From: Pseudomonadota bacterium
GTDB lineage: Bacteria > Pseudomonadota > Alphaproteobacteria > Micavibrionales > UBA2020
Length of the DNA: 64,000 nucleotides
Assembly (NCBI GenBank): GCA_021845905.1
Contig: JAJZVA010000002.1
Location: 202,577 to 266,576 of the forward strand
Reading direction: 5' to 3'
Numbering within the stretch: the stretch's first letter is position 1; the number at the start of each line of letters is the position of its first letter. Both the position numbers and the translations under genes were made by a program. Under the pieces are notes generated by a model. It was not told where the DNA came from. It made no database searches and was given only the letters and a program-made list of their open reading frames with translations. Shown piece by piece: positions 9,101 through 19,659 of the stretch.

Positions 9101-10506
9101 CGCTTGATCCTGAAAATTGGGATGAAACGCGCGCGCAAGGCCACCGCATGCTCGACGAGATGTTCGATTATCTTGCGACCTTGCGCGACCGTCCGCTGTG
9201 GCGTGAAATGCCGCAAGATGTGCGCGACCATTTCAAGAAAGACGCCCTGCCGCAAAACCCTCAACCGCTCGGCGATGTCTACGGGGAATTCGCGCGGCTT
9301 GTCTTGCCTTACGCGGGCGGCAATCTCCATCCCGCGTTCATGGGCTGGGTGCAGGGCGGCGGCACGCCGGTCGGCATGCTGGCGGAAATGCTCGCGGGCG
9401 GATTGAACGCCAATCTCGGCGGGCGCGACCATGCGCCCGTCGCCGTCGAGCGACAAGTCTCCGCATGGATGCGCGCATTGTTCGGCTTTCCCGCGGGCGC
9501 GACGGGGATTTTCGTGACCGGAACGTCGCAGGCCAATCTGGTCGCGACCCTGATCGCACGTGCGGAAGCTCTCGGCCTGCCGTCGCGCAAATCCGGCATC
9601 GCAGATAAAAAACTCTGCGCCTATGCCTCCGCCGCGGCGCACAGCTGCATCGCCCGCGCGATGGATTTCGCGGGGCTCGGCAGCGATGCCTTGCGTCTCA
9701 TTCCTTGCGACGAACATCACCGCATGGATATCGCCGTTTTGAAAGAAACGATCGCCGCGGACAGAAAGACGGGCAAAACGCCCTTCATGGCCGTCGGCAC
9801 GGCGGGAACGGTGGATGTCGGCGCGATCGACGATCTCAAGGGGATCGGCGAGGTTTGCCGCGCGGAAGACCTCTGGTTCCACATCGACGGCGCCTATGGC
9901 GCGCTCGGCATGCTCGCGCCCGAAATCGCGCCGCGGCTGGACGGCATCGCAGAAGCATCGTCCATCGCGCTCGATTTTCACAAATGGGGGCAGGCGCCCT
10001 ATGACGCGGGATTTATCCTCGTGCGCGACGGCGAAAAGCACAAGGCCGCCTTCGCCACGCCCGCCGCCTATCTCCGCCGCGAAACGCGGGGGCTTGCGGG
10101 CGGAGATTTCTGGCCGACCGATTACGGGCCGGACCTCTCGCGCGGTTTTCGCGCCCTCAAAGTCTGGTTCACGCTGAAAGCCTACGGCACGGCCGCACTC
10201 GGGCGCATGATCTGGCGCACCTGCGAGCTTGCGCGCTATCTCGAGAAAAAAATCCGCGCGGAAAAGGCTCTTGAATTGTGTGCACCCGCGCATTTAAGCA
10301 TCGTCTGCTTTCGCTATAGAGCTTCGGATGAAATTAATGCCGGAATCGTCGCCGATTTGCAGGAGCAGGGCATTGCCGCGCCCTCGATGACCACGATTGG
10401 CGGAAAGCGCGTCATCCGCTGCGCGATCTTCAACCACCGCACGGAAGAGCGCGATATCGATGCGTTGCTGGAAGCCGTGTTGCGCCTCGGCAAAGCCCGC
10501 GCCTAG
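9097..10506 (+). CDS. PLP-dependent group II amino-acid decarboxylase
   Basis: Decarboxylates an amino acid, probably aromatic or acidic, to the amine plus CO2. The 469 residues match group II decarboxylases (aromatic-L-amino-acid, tyrosine, glutamate and diaminobutyrate types). Visible landmarks: HPAFMGWVQGGGTPVGMLAEM in the N-terminal substrate region, TGTSQANLVATLIAR for phosphate binding, GTAGTVDVGAIDDL, WFHIDGAYG with the PLP-binding Asp, and SSIALDFHKWGQAPYDAG with the catalytic Lys. The C-terminal small domain is complete. The ATG overlaps the stop of the PLP/ATP-grasp gene by 4 nt, so the two are translationally coupled and probably work on the same molecule. Substrate cannot be read from the sequence. 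It ends convergently, overlapping the efflux outer-membrane gene by 4 nt. Confidence 0.93.
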   Translation: MTLDPENWDETRAQGHRMLDEMFDYLATLRDRPLWREMPQDVRDHFKKDALPQNPQPLGDVYGEFARLVLPYAGGNLHPAFMGWVQGGGTPVGMLAEMLAGGLNANLGGRDHAPVAVERQVSAWMRALFGFPAGATGIFVTGTSQANLVATLIARAEALGLPSRKSGIADKKLCAYASAAAHSCIARAMDFAGLGSDALRLIPCDEHHRMDIAVLKETIAADRKTGKTPFMAVGTAGTVDVGAIDDLKGIGEVCRAEDLWFHIDGAYGALGMLAPEIAPRLDGIAEASSIALDFHKWGQAPYDAGFILVRDGEKHKAAFATPAAYLRRETRGLAGGDFWPTDYGPDLSRGFRALKVWFTLKAYGTAALGRMIWRTCELARYLEKKIRAEKALELCAPAHLSIVCFRYRASDEINAGIVADLQEQGIAAPSMTTIGGKRVIRCAIFNHRTEERDIDALLEAVLRLGKARA

Positions 10507-11876
10507 TTTTGACCGTCCCAGCCACCGCCAAGCGCCGCGATCAGCTGCACCGAGGCGACGAGGCGGTTTTCCCTGACCGTCAGCACCGCCTGCTCTGCGG
10601 CGAGCGCCTGCGTTTCCGCTGTGATGACGCCCGTATAGGCGACAGTGCCGGCATCGTACTGGTTGAGCGCGATCTTTTGCGCTGCTTTTGCCGTGTCTGC
10701 TGAATAGTTTTCTATCTTCTCCTGCATCGCAAGAAGACGCAAGGTGGAAAGGCCGTCCTCGACCTGCTGGAAGGCGGTCAGCACGGTCTCGCGGTAAAGC
10801 GAGGCTTTCTGGTCGTATGCGGCGCGGGCGTTTCTGACCGCGGCATTCCGCGCGCCGCCGTCGAAAACCGTCAGCGCCATCGCGGGCCCGAGCGACCAGA
10901 CCTCGCTGCCGGTGCGCATGAGTTGCGCCACGGCCGAAGCGGAAGCGCCGCCCGATGCTGATAAGGTCAGGTCCGGAAAATAAGCGGTTTGCGCGACGCC
11001 GATCGCCGCGTTGGCGGCGGCGACTCTTCTTTCCGCGGCCACGATGTCCGGCCGGCGTTGCAAGAGGATTGACGGCAAACTTGAAGGAATGGCGGGCATC
11101 AATGGCAATCCGCCTTCCGGCATCAGGCTGAAATCCGCCGGCGCTCGCCCGACCAGAACGGCAAGCGCGTGTTGCAGTTGCTTGCGCTGCGCTTTGGCGC
11201 TGACATATTGCGCCGTCGCGGCGGCGAGAGTGAGGCGCGCCTGCAAAACCGCCGCGCGTGAAACCGTTCCCGCTTTGTATTGATTGATGACGATGTGCCC
11301 GTTTCTTGCGTCGGCGCGGATGATGCGGAGCAGGATGCTTTCGAGCCTGTCCGTGGCGCGCAGCTGGAAATAATCGGTTGCCAGCGCCGCCTGCTCGGAC
11401 AGCGTCGCGGCGGCAAGATCCGCCTTGCTCGCTTCTGCGTTCGCGCGTTCCTCCGCCACGGCATCGCGGATTTTTCCCCAGATGTCCGGCGCCCAGCTGG
11501 CCGAGGCCGAGAGATCCACGGCATTGCCCGTGGACGTATGCGTGCGGGCGCGCGTGCCCGCACCGTTCAAGGAGACGTTGGGAAAAAATCCCGCCTGCGC
11601 GGTTTGCACGGTGGCCAGCGCCTCACGATAGGCGGCGGCATCGGCTTTTAATGTTTGATTTGAAACGGCAACCTGTTTTTCCAGCGCGTCGAGCACGGGA
11701 TCGTCATAAACGCGCCACCATGCGCCGTGATCGAACGGCATGGGTCTGGCGGGCTGCCATGCGCCGTTGCCTTCTTCGTAAGCCGCCGGAATGTTCATGG
11801 CCGGACGGTGGTATTTTGGCCCAACCGCGCAGGCGGAGAGCAACAGAACGCCGTACAGGGCGAGAGTTTTTTTCAT
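10503..11876 (-). CDS. RND efflux outer-membrane lipoprotein (NodT/OprM family)
   Basis: TolC-type channel that carries exported compounds across the outer membrane. The N terminus is a lipoprotein signal, LALYGVLLLSACAVGPKYHRP, with lipobox LSAC followed by the family's VGPKYxxP signature. Two repeated OEP halves follow (about 60-245 and 255-450), with GWxxDIWG-like SASWAPDIWGKIRDAVAE in the first half and ALTVFDGGARNAAVRNARAAYDQ in the second. Length 457 is usual. The ATG overlaps the stop of the upstream RND pump by 4 nt, so it is the last gene of a four-gene minus-strand operon. Its stop overlaps the convergent decarboxylase stop. The cargo is unknown. Confidence 0.95.
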   Translation of the reverse strand: MKKTLALYGVLLLSACAVGPKYHRPAMNIPAAYEEGNGAWQPARPMPFDHGAWWRVYDDPVLDALEKQVAVSNQTLKADAAAYREALATVQTAQAGFFPNVSLNGAGTRARTHTSTGNAVDLSASASWAPDIWGKIRDAVAEERANAEASKADLAAATLSEQAALATDYFQLRATDRLESILLRIIRADARNGHIVINQYKAGTVSRAAVLQARLTLAAATAQYVSAKAQRKQLQHALAVLVGRAPADFSLMPEGGLPLMPAIPSSLPSILLQRRPDIVAAERRVAAANAAIGVAQTAYFPDLTLSASGGASASAVAQLMRTGSEVWSLGPAMALTVFDGGARNAAVRNARAAYDQKASLYRETVLTAFQQVEDGLSTLRLLAMQEKIENYSADTAKAAQKIALNQYDAGTVAYTGVITAETQALAAEQAVLTVRENRLVASVQLIAALGGGWDGQN

Positions 11877-14800
11877 GACGTTTCTCCTTGCAGGCCGGGC
11901 AGGGCGAGATCCGGCGACCGGCCCAGCTTGATATTGAACCAGCGGCGCAGCCGTTCGAGGTAGAGATAAACGACCGGCGTGGTGTAAAGGGTCAGTAATT
12001 GGCTGAAGATCAGCCCGCCGACGATGGAAATGCCGAGCGGCACACGGATCTCCGCTCCTTCGCCGATGCCGAAAGCCAGCGGCAGGGCGCTCAAGAGCGC
12101 GACCAGCGTCGTCATCATGATGGGGCGAAAGCGCAAAAGGCAGGCGTGGAAAATCGCCTCGTCCGGCGTCATGCCCTGCCGTTCGGAGTCTATCGCCACG
12201 TCGATCATCATGATGGCGTTTTTCTTGACGATGCCGATGAGCAGCAAAACGCCGATCAGCGCCATGATGCTGAAGGGCACGTGAAAGAGCAGCAGGGCGA
12301 GCAGCGCGCCGACGCCCGCGCTCGGAAGCGTCGAGAGGATGGTGACCGGATGCACGTAGCTTTCATATAATATGCCGAGAACGATATAGATGGCGAGCAC
12401 CGCCGCGCCGATCAGCACCGGCTCGCCGGCCAGCGACTCTTTATATGTCTTCGCCGTGCCTTGAAAGCTGCCATGGACGTTGATCGGCAGATGCAGCGTT
12501 TCAACGGCGCGGTTGATCGCGGCAGTGGCGTTGCCGAGGGCTTCCCCGGGCGCGAGGTTGAAGGAAATCGTCGTCGCGGCGAACAGGCCCTGATGGTTGA
12601 TGGAGAGCGGCGTATGTCCCGTCTCAAGATGGCTGAAAGCGGCGAGCGGCACGGCGGGCTCCGGCGTCGTGCTGACGGCGGCGCTTGTCGGCGCCGCGCC
12701 GTGCACGGTCGCGGCGAGCGCGTTGATGGCGGCATTGCGCGCCGCGGCGCTGACGACGGCGCTGGTGGCTTCCGCGCCGGTGAGAGCGCCGCCTGTGCGG
12801 CTGACATATATATCTTTTAGCGTATCGGGATTTTGCCAATACTGCGGCGCGACTTCCATCACGACGTGATATTGATTGAGCGGATTGTAGATAGTCGAGA
12901 CCTGCCGCTGGCCGAAGGCGTCGTAGAGCGTGTTGTCGATCTGGCTCATGGTGAGGCCGAAACGCGCGGCTAAGGAGCGGTCGATGACGAGGTTGCTCAT
13001 CAGGCCACCCGCCTGCTCGTCGGAATTGACCTGCCGCAATTCGGGGAGCTTTTTAAGCGCCTTGTCGACGACCGGCGCCCAGTGACGCAGGTCGGCGAGG
13101 CTGTCGGACTGCAGCGTATATTGATATTCCGCGTTGCCCATGCGCCCGCCGGCGCGGATATCCTGCACCGGCTGCAAAAACAGCGTCGCGCCGGAGATCT
13201 TGCGCATTTTTTTTCTCAAACGCGCGATGACCTGATCGACCGGCGGACGCTCGGATTGCGGCTTCAAGGCGATGAAGACGCGGCCCGTGTTGGTGCTGTC
13301 GCCGCCGGTGAACCCGACGACGCTGGCGACGGCAGGATCGTGCCGGATGATCGAGACGAACTGCTCCATCTTCTTGCGCATGAGCTGGAAGGAGATGCTC
13401 TGGTCGCCGCGGATCGCGCCCATGATGCGGCCGATGTCCTGCTGCGGAAAAAACCCCTTGGGAATGATGATGAAAAGGTAGAAATTGAGACCGATGACGG
13501 CGAGCAGCAGGACGAGCGTCAGCCGCCGGTATGTGAGGGCGATTTTCAGCGTATGGGCGTAAAAATCATGCATTTTTTTGATGACGGCGGACGAAGCGCT
13601 GTTAATAAGCGACATTTTTTCTTTTTTCTTCGCCTTGAGAATCCACGCGCACATCATCGGCGTGGTGGAGAGAGATACGCAGAGCGAAATGAGAATGGCG
13701 ACCGAGAGCACGGCGGCGAACTCGCGGAACAGCCGTCCGACGATGCCGCCCATCATCAGGATCGGGATGAAGACCGCGACAAGAGAGAGACTCATCGACA
13801 GCACGGTAAAACTTACCTCGCGCGCGCCCTGCAATACGGCGTCGCGCTGCGGCACGCCGTCTTCGATGTGGCGGCTGATGTTTTCGAGCACGACGATGGC
13901 GTCGTCGACGACGAACCCCGTGCCGACGATCAGCGCCATGAGCGAGAGATTGTCGAGGCTGTAGCCGAGCAGGTACATCGCGCCGAAGGTGCCGATCAGC
14001 GAGACGGGCACGGCGGCGGAAGGGATCAGCGTCGCGCGGGCGCTGTGCAAAAAGAGATAGACGACGCCGATGACAAGCGCGACGGCGAGCAGCAGCGTCA
14101 TTTCGACGTCATGCAGCGAGGTGCGAATCGAGGCCGATCTGTCCATCGGTACGGAGATGTCGATCGCGGCGGGGATCGATGCCTTCAAAACCGGCAGTTC
14201 CGCCTTGACGCGGTCGATGGTGCTGATGATATTGGCGCCGGGCGCGCGGAAGATGATGATCAGGATGGCAGGATGCCCGTTGGCGAGGCCTTCGTTGCGG
14301 AGATTTTCGACGGAATTGTCAACCTGCGCCACGTCCGACAAGCGCACAGTAGCGCCATTGCGCCAGGCGATCGGTAAATTACGGTACTGCGCGGCGCCGC
14401 GTGCCTGGTCGTTGGTATAGATCTGGTAGATCTTTCCGTTTTGCGACAGCGCGCCTTTGGGCGCATGGGCGTTGGCGGCGGCGAGCGCGGCGCGGACGTT
14501 TTCAAGGCCGATGCCGTATTGCGCCAAAGCGTAAGGGTTGAGCTCGACGCGCACCGCGGGCAGGGACGCGCCGCCGACGATCACTTCGCCGATGCCTTTG
14601 ATCTGTGAGATTTTCTGCTCCAGAACCGTGGAGGCGGAATCGTACATCTGCCCAGGCGTCATGGTTTTCGAGGTGAGGGCGAGGATCATCACCGGCGCGT
14701 CGGCGGGGTTGACCTTGCGGTAGGTGGGGTTGGCGCGGAGACCGGCGGGCAAATCGGAGCGCGCGGCGTTGATCGCCGCCTGCACGTCACGCGCCGCGCC

Positions 14801-15106
14801 ATCGATGTTGCGGCTTAGGCCAAATTGCAAAACGATGCGCGCACTGCCTTCGGCGCTCTCGGATGTCATCTCCGTCACGTCGGCGATCTGCCCCAAGTGG
14901 CGTTCCAGCGGCGTGGTGAGGGCGGTAGCGACAGTTTCGGGGCTGGCGCCGGGAAGCTGCGCCTGCACGAAGATGGTCGGAAAATCGACCTGCGGCAGCG
15001 GCGCGACAGGTAGCAGGAAGAAGGCGAGGACGCCGGAAAACAAAATTCCCAACGTCAAAAGCGTGGTGGCGACGGGGCGGTCGATGAAGATTTTTGCAGG
15101 ATTCAT
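11873..15106 (-). CDS. RND efflux pump, inner-membrane subunit (MdtC-like)
   Basis: Proton-driven trimeric pump of the hydrophobe/amphiphile RND family. The 1077 residues begin [20 protein letters not shown]; a longer open frame to 15487 is antisense to the preceding pump and is rejected. Visible: the first TM helix, periplasmic porter domains ([30 protein letters not shown]), TM4 region with [18 protein letters not shown], and the second half with [14 protein letters not shown] and [19 protein letters not shown]. The TM4 DD pair used for proton relay is present (VVDDAIV). A segment rich in Ala and Thr (about 790-830, [20 protein letters not shown]) extends the second porter loop compared with MdtC. 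It overlaps both neighbours by 4 nt. A second different RND subunit directly upstream implies a heterotrimeric MdtBC-type pump. Confidence 0.95.
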   Translation of the reverse strand: MNPAKIFIDRPVATTLLTLGILFSGVLAFFLLPVAPLPQVDFPTIFVQAQLPGASPETVATALTTPLERHLGQIADVTEMTSESAEGSARIVLQFGLSRNIDGAARDVQAAINAARSDLPAGLRANPTYRKVNPADAPVMILALTSKTMTPGQMYDSASTVLEQKISQIKGIGEVIVGGASLPAVRVELNPYALAQYGIGLENVRAALAAANAHAPKGALSQNGKIYQIYTNDQARGAAQYRNLPIAWRNGATVRLSDVAQVDNSVENLRNEGLANGHPAILIIIFRAPGANIISTIDRVKAELPVLKASIPAAIDISVPMDRSASIRTSLHDVEMTLLLAVALVIGVVYLFLHSARATLIPSAAVPVSLIGTFGAMYLLGYSLDNLSLMALIVGTGFVVDDAIVVLENISRHIEDGVPQRDAVLQGAREVSFTVLSMSLSLVAVFIPILMMGGIVGRLFREFAAVLSVAILISLCVSLSTTPMMCAWILKAKKKEKMSLINSASSAVIKKMHDFYAHTLKIALTYRRLTLVLLLAVIGLNFYLFIIIPKGFFPQQDIGRIMGAIRGDQSISFQLMRKKMEQFVSIIRHDPAVASVVGFTGGDSTNTGRVFIALKPQSERPPVDQVIARLRKKMRKISGATLFLQPVQDIRAGGRMGNAEYQYTLQSDSLADLRHWAPVVDKALKKLPELRQVNSDEQAGGLMSNLVIDRSLAARFGLTMSQIDNTLYDAFGQRQVSTIYNPLNQYHVVMEVAPQYWQNPDTLKDIYVSRTGGALTGAEATSAVVSAAARNAAINALAATVHGAAPTSAAVSTTPEPAVPLAAFSHLETGHTPLSINHQGLFAATTISFNLAPGEALGNATAAINRAVETLHLPINVHGSFQGTAKTYKESLAGEPVLIGAAVLAIYIVLGILYESYVHPVTILSTLPSAGVGALLALLLFHVPFSIMALIGVLLLIGIVKKNAIMMIDVAIDSERQGMTPDEAIFHACLLRFRPIMMTTLVALLSALPLAFGIGEGAEIRVPLGISIVGGLIFSQLLTLYTTPVVYLYLERLRRWFNIKLGRSPDLALPGLQGETS

Positions 15107-18100
15107 GCGTTCTGCTCCCGCGTCCTGAAGCGGCGGGCGAGGCCGTCGAAGGCAAGATAAATCACCGGCGTGGTGAAGAGCGTCAAAATCTGGCTGAGGA
15201 TCAGCCCGCCGACGATGGCAAGACCGAGCGGCTGGCGCAGTTCCGACCCGGTGCCCCGCCCCAGCATCAGCGGCAGTGCGGCAAGCAGCGCCGACATCGT
15301 GGTCATGAGAATGGGGCGAAAACGCAACAGCGCGGCCTGATAGATCGCGTCGCGCGGGGATTTTCCCTCTTTCCGCTCCGCATCGAGCGCGAAGTCGATC
15401 ATCATAATGGCGTTTTTCTTGACGATGCCGATGAGAAGGATGATGCCGATAATGCCGATCACGCCGAGCCCGTCGCCCGAAAGCCACAGCGCGAGCAGTG
15501 CGCCGACGCCCGCGCTCGGCAGCGTCGAGAGGATGGTGACGGGGTGGATGAAGCTTTCGTACAGGACGCCGAGCACTATGTAGACGGTGACGAGCGCGGC
15601 GAGAATGAGCAGGATTTCATTGTCGAGCGACTGCTGAAAAGCAAGCGCCGCGCCCTGAAAATGAGTTACAACGCTGGCGGGCATGGCGAGCGCCTGTTCC
15701 GTCGCCGTAATCGCATCGACGGCGGTGCCGAGCGCGACGTTCGGCGCGAGGTTGAAGGAGATCGTCGTGGCGGGAAACTGGCCGAGATGGTCGATCTCCA
15801 GGGGCGCGGTGCCGGTTTTGATCGTGGCGATGGCATTGAGCGGCACCTGCCCGCCGGCAGCGGAAGGCAGGTAGAAATCGTTGAGCGCCGCGACGTTCGT
15901 GCGCATCTTTTCGTCGGCCTCGAGGATGACGCGGTACTGGTTCGACTGGGTGAAGACGGTTGAGACGATGCGCTGGCCGAAAGCGTCGTAGAGCGCGTTG
16001 TCCACCGTCGCGGCGGTGATGCCGAAGCGCGCCGCCGTGTCGCGGTCGATGTCGATATAAACCGCGTGGCCTCTGTCTTCGGCATTGGAGGCAACGTCCG
16101 TAATTTCCGGCAGGTTTTTGATTCTGGCGAGAAGTCTGGCCGTCCATGCGGACAGTTCGTCCGGGTTGGCGTCTTCGAGCATGAACTGGTATTGCGTGCG
16201 GCTGACGGTCGAGGAGATGGCGAGGTCCTGCACCGGCTGCATATAGAGCGTGATGCCCGGCACGTCCGCGGTTTCGGATTGCAGGCTGCGGATGACGGCG
16301 CGGACGGAAAGCGCGCGCCTGTCCTTGGGGATCAGGTTGATGAGCAGACGCCCGGTGTTCAGCGTCATGTTGGTGCCGTCGATGCCGATGTTGGAGGTGA
16401 CGCTGGCGACATCGGGGTCTTTCAGGACGGCTTTAATGAGCGCTTCCTGCCGCGCTGCCATGGCGGAAAACGAGACGTCTTCGCCCGCCACCGAGACGCC
16501 TTGAATGAGACCCGTATCCTGCACGGGGAAGAAGTTTTTCGGGATGATGAGGTAGAGAAAGACCGTCAGCGCGAGCGTGGCCAGCGCGACGAGCAAGACG
16601 GGCGCGGCGTGATCGAGCGTCCAGCGCAACATCCGTCCGTAAGCTGCGGAAAGCCCTGCGAACCAGCCGTTTTCGCGTTTCTTCCCCCCTCGCAGCATGC
16701 GGGCGCAGAGCATCGGCACCAAAGTGAGAGACACCGCGGCCGAAATGACGATGGTCACGGCGAGCGTGATGGCGAATTCGTGAAACAGCCGCCCCACGAC
16801 GTCGCCCATGAACAAAAGCGGGATCAGGACGGCGATGAGAGAAACGGTGAGCGAGACGATGGTGAAGCCGATCTCGCCCGCGCCTTTGAGCGCGGCATCG
16901 AGAGGCTTTTTACCTTCCTCGACATGGCGCGAGATGTTCTCGATCATCACGATGGCGTCATCGACGACGAAGCCGGTGGCGATGGTCAGCGCCATGAGCG
17001 AGAGATTGTCGAGACTGAAGCCGAAGAGATACATGGCGCAGAACGTGCCGATCAGCGAAAGCGGCATGGAGAGGCTGGGAATGACGGTCGCGCGCGCGTC
17101 GCCGAGAAAAAGAAAGAGCACGCCGACGACGAGCAGCGCGGCGAGCAGCAGTTCGAACTCCACATCGCGCACCGAGGCGCGGATCGTGGTCGTGCGGTCG
17201 GTCATCACGGCGACGCCGACCGATTGCGGCAGAGATGCCTGCAATTCCGGCAGGGCCTTTTTGATATTGTCGACGACGCTGATGACGTTCGCGCCCGGCT
17301 GGCGGCGGACGCTGAGGATGATGGCGGGCGTCGTGTCTTTCCATGCCTGCAGGCGGGTGTTTTCCGCGCCTTCTTTTACCGTCGCGACGTCGGAGAGGCG
17401 CACGGGCGCGCCGTTTTTATAGGCGATGACGATGTTTTTGTAGTCCGCCGCGCTTTTGAGCTGGTCGTTGGCTTCGATGGTGTAAGAGCGCGAAGGCCCG
17501 TCGAAGCTGCCTTTGGGCGTATTGACGTTGGCGGTGCCGATGGCGGTGCGCAGATCGTCGATATTGAGACCGTAGGCGGCAAGCGCCTGCGGATTGGCTT
17601 CGATATGCACGGCGGGGCGCTGGCCGCCGTTGATCGAGACGAGCCCGACGCCCGGCATCTGCGAGATTTTTTCCGCGAGGCGCGTGTCGGCGAGGTCTTC
17701 CACCTCGGGCAGCGGCATGGTTTCTGAGGTAAGCGCGATGGTTAAAACCGGCGCGTCGGCGGGGTTGATTTTCGAATAGACCGGCGGCGCAGGAAGATCG
17801 GACGGCAGAAGACTGCCCGCGGCGTTGATCGCCGCCTGCACTTCCTGTTCCGCGACGTCGAGGCTGAGGTCAAGCCCGAATTGCAGCGTGATGACGCTCG
17901 CGCCCGCTCCGCTTTGCGACGACATCTGCTGCAAGTCGGGCATTTCGCCCAGTTGCCGCTCCAGCGGCGCGGTGACCGAGGAGGTCATCACGTCGGGGCT
18001 GGCGCCGGGATAGAACGTCCGGATCTGGATGGTCGGGTAATCCACCTCCGGAAGGGCGGAGAGCGGCAAAAAGCGGTAGGCGACGATCCCCGCGAGCATC

Positions 18101-18162
18101 ACCGCCAGCATCAGCAGCGACGTCGCGACAGGCCGGAGGATGAAAATGCGCGAGAGGTTCAT
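15103..18162 (-). CDS. RND efflux pump, inner-membrane subunit (MdtB-like)
   Basis: Second RND subunit, 1019 residues, starting [21 protein letters not shown]. It shares architecture with the downstream pump: porter domain segment [25 protein letters not shown]4 with [18 protein letters not shown] (proton-relay DD), and [14 protein letters not shown] plus [19 protein letters not shown] in the C-terminal half. Two adjacent, non-identical RND genes behind one membrane-fusion gene is the MdtABC arrangement, in which the pumps assemble in a 2:1 heterotrimer. It lies 29 nt after the fusion-protein gene and overlaps the next pump by ATGA. Known MdtABC cargoes include bile salts, novobiocin and metals, but the cargo here is not shown by the sequence. 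Confidence 0.95.
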   Translation of the reverse strand: MNLSRIFILRPVATSLLMLAVMLAGIVAYRFLPLSALPEVDYPTIQIRTFYPGASPDVMTSSVTAPLERQLGEMPDLQQMSSQSGAGASVITLQFGLDLSLDVAEQEVQAAINAAGSLLPSDLPAPPVYSKINPADAPVLTIALTSETMPLPEVEDLADTRLAEKISQMPGVGLVSINGGQRPAVHIEANPQALAAYGLNIDDLRTAIGTANVNTPKGSFDGPSRSYTIEANDQLKSAADYKNIVIAYKNGAPVRLSDVATVKEGAENTRLQAWKDTTPAIILSVRRQPGANVISVVDNIKKALPELQASLPQSVGVAVMTDRTTTIRASVRDVEFELLLAALLVVGVLFLFLGDARATVIPSLSMPLSLIGTFCAMYLFGFSLDNLSLMALTIATGFVVDDAIVMIENISRHVEEGKKPLDAALKGAGEIGFTIVSLTVSLIAVLIPLLFMGDVVGRLFHEFAITLAVTIVISAAVSLTLVPMLCARMLRGGKKRENGWFAGLSAAYGRMLRWTLDHAAPVLLVALATLALTVFLYLIIPKNFFPVQDTGLIQGVSVAGEDVSFSAMAARQEALIKAVLKDPDVASVTSNIGIDGTNMTLNTGRLLINLIPKDRRALSVRAVIRSLQSETADVPGITLYMQPVQDLAISSTVSRTQYQFMLEDANPDELSAWTARLLARIKNLPEITDVASNAEDRGHAVYIDIDRDTAARFGITAATVDNALYDAFGQRIVSTVFTQSNQYRVILEADEKMRTNVAALNDFYLPSAAGGQVPLNAIATIKTGTAPLEIDHLGQFPATTISFNLAPNVALGTAVDAITATEQALAMPASVVTHFQGAALAFQQSLDNEILLILAALVTVYIVLGVLYESFIHPVTILSTLPSAGVGALLALWLSGDGLGVIGIIGIILLIGIVKKNAIMMIDFALDAERKEGKSPRDAIYQAALLRFRPILMTTMSALLAALPLMLGRGTGSELRQPLGLAIVGGLILSQILTLFTTPVIYLAFDGLARRFRTREQNA

Positions 18163-18191
18163 GTGTTTGCGCTTTCCCGCAAAGGAAGGTT

Positions 18192-19463
18192 TTAACGACG
18201 ATGGCGCGCGGACGGTACTGTCACTTTTGATCCGTCCTTGAGTTTGTCGGCGCCTTCAGTGACGACGGTGTCGCCCGCCGCGAGGCCGTAGAGAACGGCG
18301 ACGTTGCCGCCTGCCGCCGCGCCAAGCCTGACCGGAGTCACCCTGACGGTATCGTTTGCCGTCACCACGTAAACGAAATCCCCCGGCGCGCCGTTATGCA
18401 CGGCAGCTTCCGGAATGACGATGACGTTATCCAGCGTTTTGAGCAGCAGCCTGACGTTGACGAACTGGTTGGGGAAGAGCGCATCGTTTTTGTTGGCGAA
18501 GTCGGCGCGCATCCGGATCGTGCCGGTGGAGGTGTCGATGGCGTTGTCGACGGTTTCCAGGGTGCCTTGCGCCAGCGTCGCCGACCGGTTGCGGTCGAGC
18601 GCGGCGACGGGGAGTTTCGCGCCCGCTTTCAGGCGTTTCATGATTTCCGGCAGGTTGTCCTCGGGCAGCGAGAAGAGCACCGACGTCGGCTGCGTCTGCG
18701 TGATGCTGACGATGCCGTTCGGCGTATTGAGCGAGACGTAGTTGCCCGCGTTCACCTGACGGAGGCCGATGCGCCCGCCGATCGGCGCTTTGATGTGGCA
18801 ATAGGCGATGTTGAGTTTGGCGCTGGCGATCTGCGCCTTGTCGGCTTTGACTGTGCCTTCATATTGCCTGACGAGCGATTGCTGGTCGCCCTGCTGCTGG
18901 CGGGAAATGGAATCCTCGCGCAAAAGGCGGTTGTAGCGGGCAAGGTCGCGTTTCGCGCCCTGCAACAAAGCCGCGTCGCGCGCGAGATCGCCCGTGTATT
19001 GCGCCAGTGCGGCTTCGTAGGGGCGCGGATCGATCAATGCGAGTGGATCGCCCTTTTTGACCGTTGCGCCTTCGGTGAAATCGATTTTTTCCAGCGTGCC
19101 GGAGATCTGCGGCTGCACCGTCACGCTGGCGAGCGGCGTCACCGTGCCGAGCGCGTTCAAGATGACGGGAATATTCCCCGTTCTTGCCGTCGCCACCGCG
19201 ACCGGCATCGCGCCGCCGCGCGGGAAACCATTTTCGCCGCCGCGCGGGAAACCATTTTCGCCGCCGCCATGCTGCGTCATGGACGTCGTTTCATTTGGCG
19301 CCACATGCTGCTGCGCGCGCGTCATTGCCAGCCAGGCGAGTCCGCCGCCGATGATCAGGATGGCAAAGACGATTTCCACCCACTGTCCGACGCTGGTCGG
19401 CTGCTCTTGAGGCGCTTCTTCGGGGGGCGTTTGGTGCGGGTGATGTTTGTGTTTCTTGCTCAT
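18192..19463 (-). CDS. Efflux periplasmic adaptor (membrane fusion protein, MdtA-like)
   Basis: Links the RND pumps to the outer-membrane channel. The 423 residues show a cytoplasmic His/Pro-rich start ([16 protein letters not shown]), one TM segment ([19 protein letters not shown]), the barrel-sandwich entry [46 protein letters not shown], an alpha-hairpin rich in Gln ([18 protein letters not shown]), the return half [26 protein letters not shown], and the beta-barrel and membrane-proximal domains. First gene of the efflux operon. Just after the TM there is an exact 24-bp tandem duplication that repeats GGENGFPR twice, a sign of recent slippage in the periplasmic linker. No regulator gene lies beside the operon. 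Confidence 0.95.
   Translation of the reverse strand: MSKKHKHHPHQTPPEEAPQEQPTSVGQWVEIVFAILIIGGGLAWLAMTRAQQHVAPNETTSMTQHGGGENGFPRGGENGFPRGGAMPVAVATARTGNIPVILNALGTVTPLASVTVQPQISGTLEKIDFTEGATVKKGDPLALIDPRPYEAALAQYTGDLARDAALLQGAKRDLARYNRLLREDSISRQQQGDQQSLVRQYEGTVKADKAQIASAKLNIAYCHIKAPIGGRIGLRQVNAGNYVSLNTPNGIVSITQTQPTSVLFSLPEDNLPEIMKRLKAGAKLPVAALDRNRSATLAQGTLETVDNAIDTSTGTIRMRADFANKNDALFPNQFVNVRLLLKTLDNVIVIPEAAVHNGAPGDFVYVVTANDTVRVTPVRLGAAAGGNVAVLYGLAAGDTVVTEGADKLKDGSKVTVPSARHRR
19213..19260 (-). repeat. Exact 24-bp tandem duplication inside the adaptor gene
   Basis: Two head-to-tail copies (19213-19236 and 19237-19260) that keep the reading frame and duplicate an eight-residue Gly/Asn/Pro linker just outside the membrane segment. 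Confidence 0.85.
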
Positions 19464-19495
19464 GACGGTCGCCTTTCTCCGGTCGGCAGATATTC

Positions 19496-19501
19496 ATTAT
19501 A
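19496..19501 (-). promoter_or_regulatory. Perfect -10 hexamer for the efflux operon
   Basis: On the minus strand TATAAT occurs 33 nt upstream of the adaptor start, which predicts a leader of about 25 nt. The -35 position 17 nt further upstream reads TATTTT, a poor match, so the promoter may need an activator. The 196-nt gap to the divergent gene is AT-rich and has no other clear signal. Confidence 0.45.
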
Positions 19502-19659
19502 CGACCCGCAAAGTTAATAAAATATTGTTATTTTTCTATGTGTTATATGGCTTCCCTGAAGTATTTGCTGCCATATTTCCAGTTGTTGGCGATATGAAAA
19601 AATATCAGGGGGTTGAGCCGGAGATTCCATTCTGTGACAATGCTTTTTAAAGGCATGGC

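Noticed and set aside
15107-15487. N-terminal extension of the MdtC-like pump
   Set aside because: The extra 127 residues are Arg/His-rich, lie in another frame of the upstream pump gene, and RND homology begins at [11 protein letters not shown] (15106), which overlaps the upstream stop by ATGA.
16066-17727. 553-codon plus-strand open frame
   Set aside because: Antisense to the MdtB-like pump; Arg/Asp/His-rich shadow composition.
19447-19650. 67-codon plus-strand ORF before the TPR/ATP-grasp gene
   Set aside because: Starts inside the divergent adaptor gene, overlaps its promoter and has no ribosome site.
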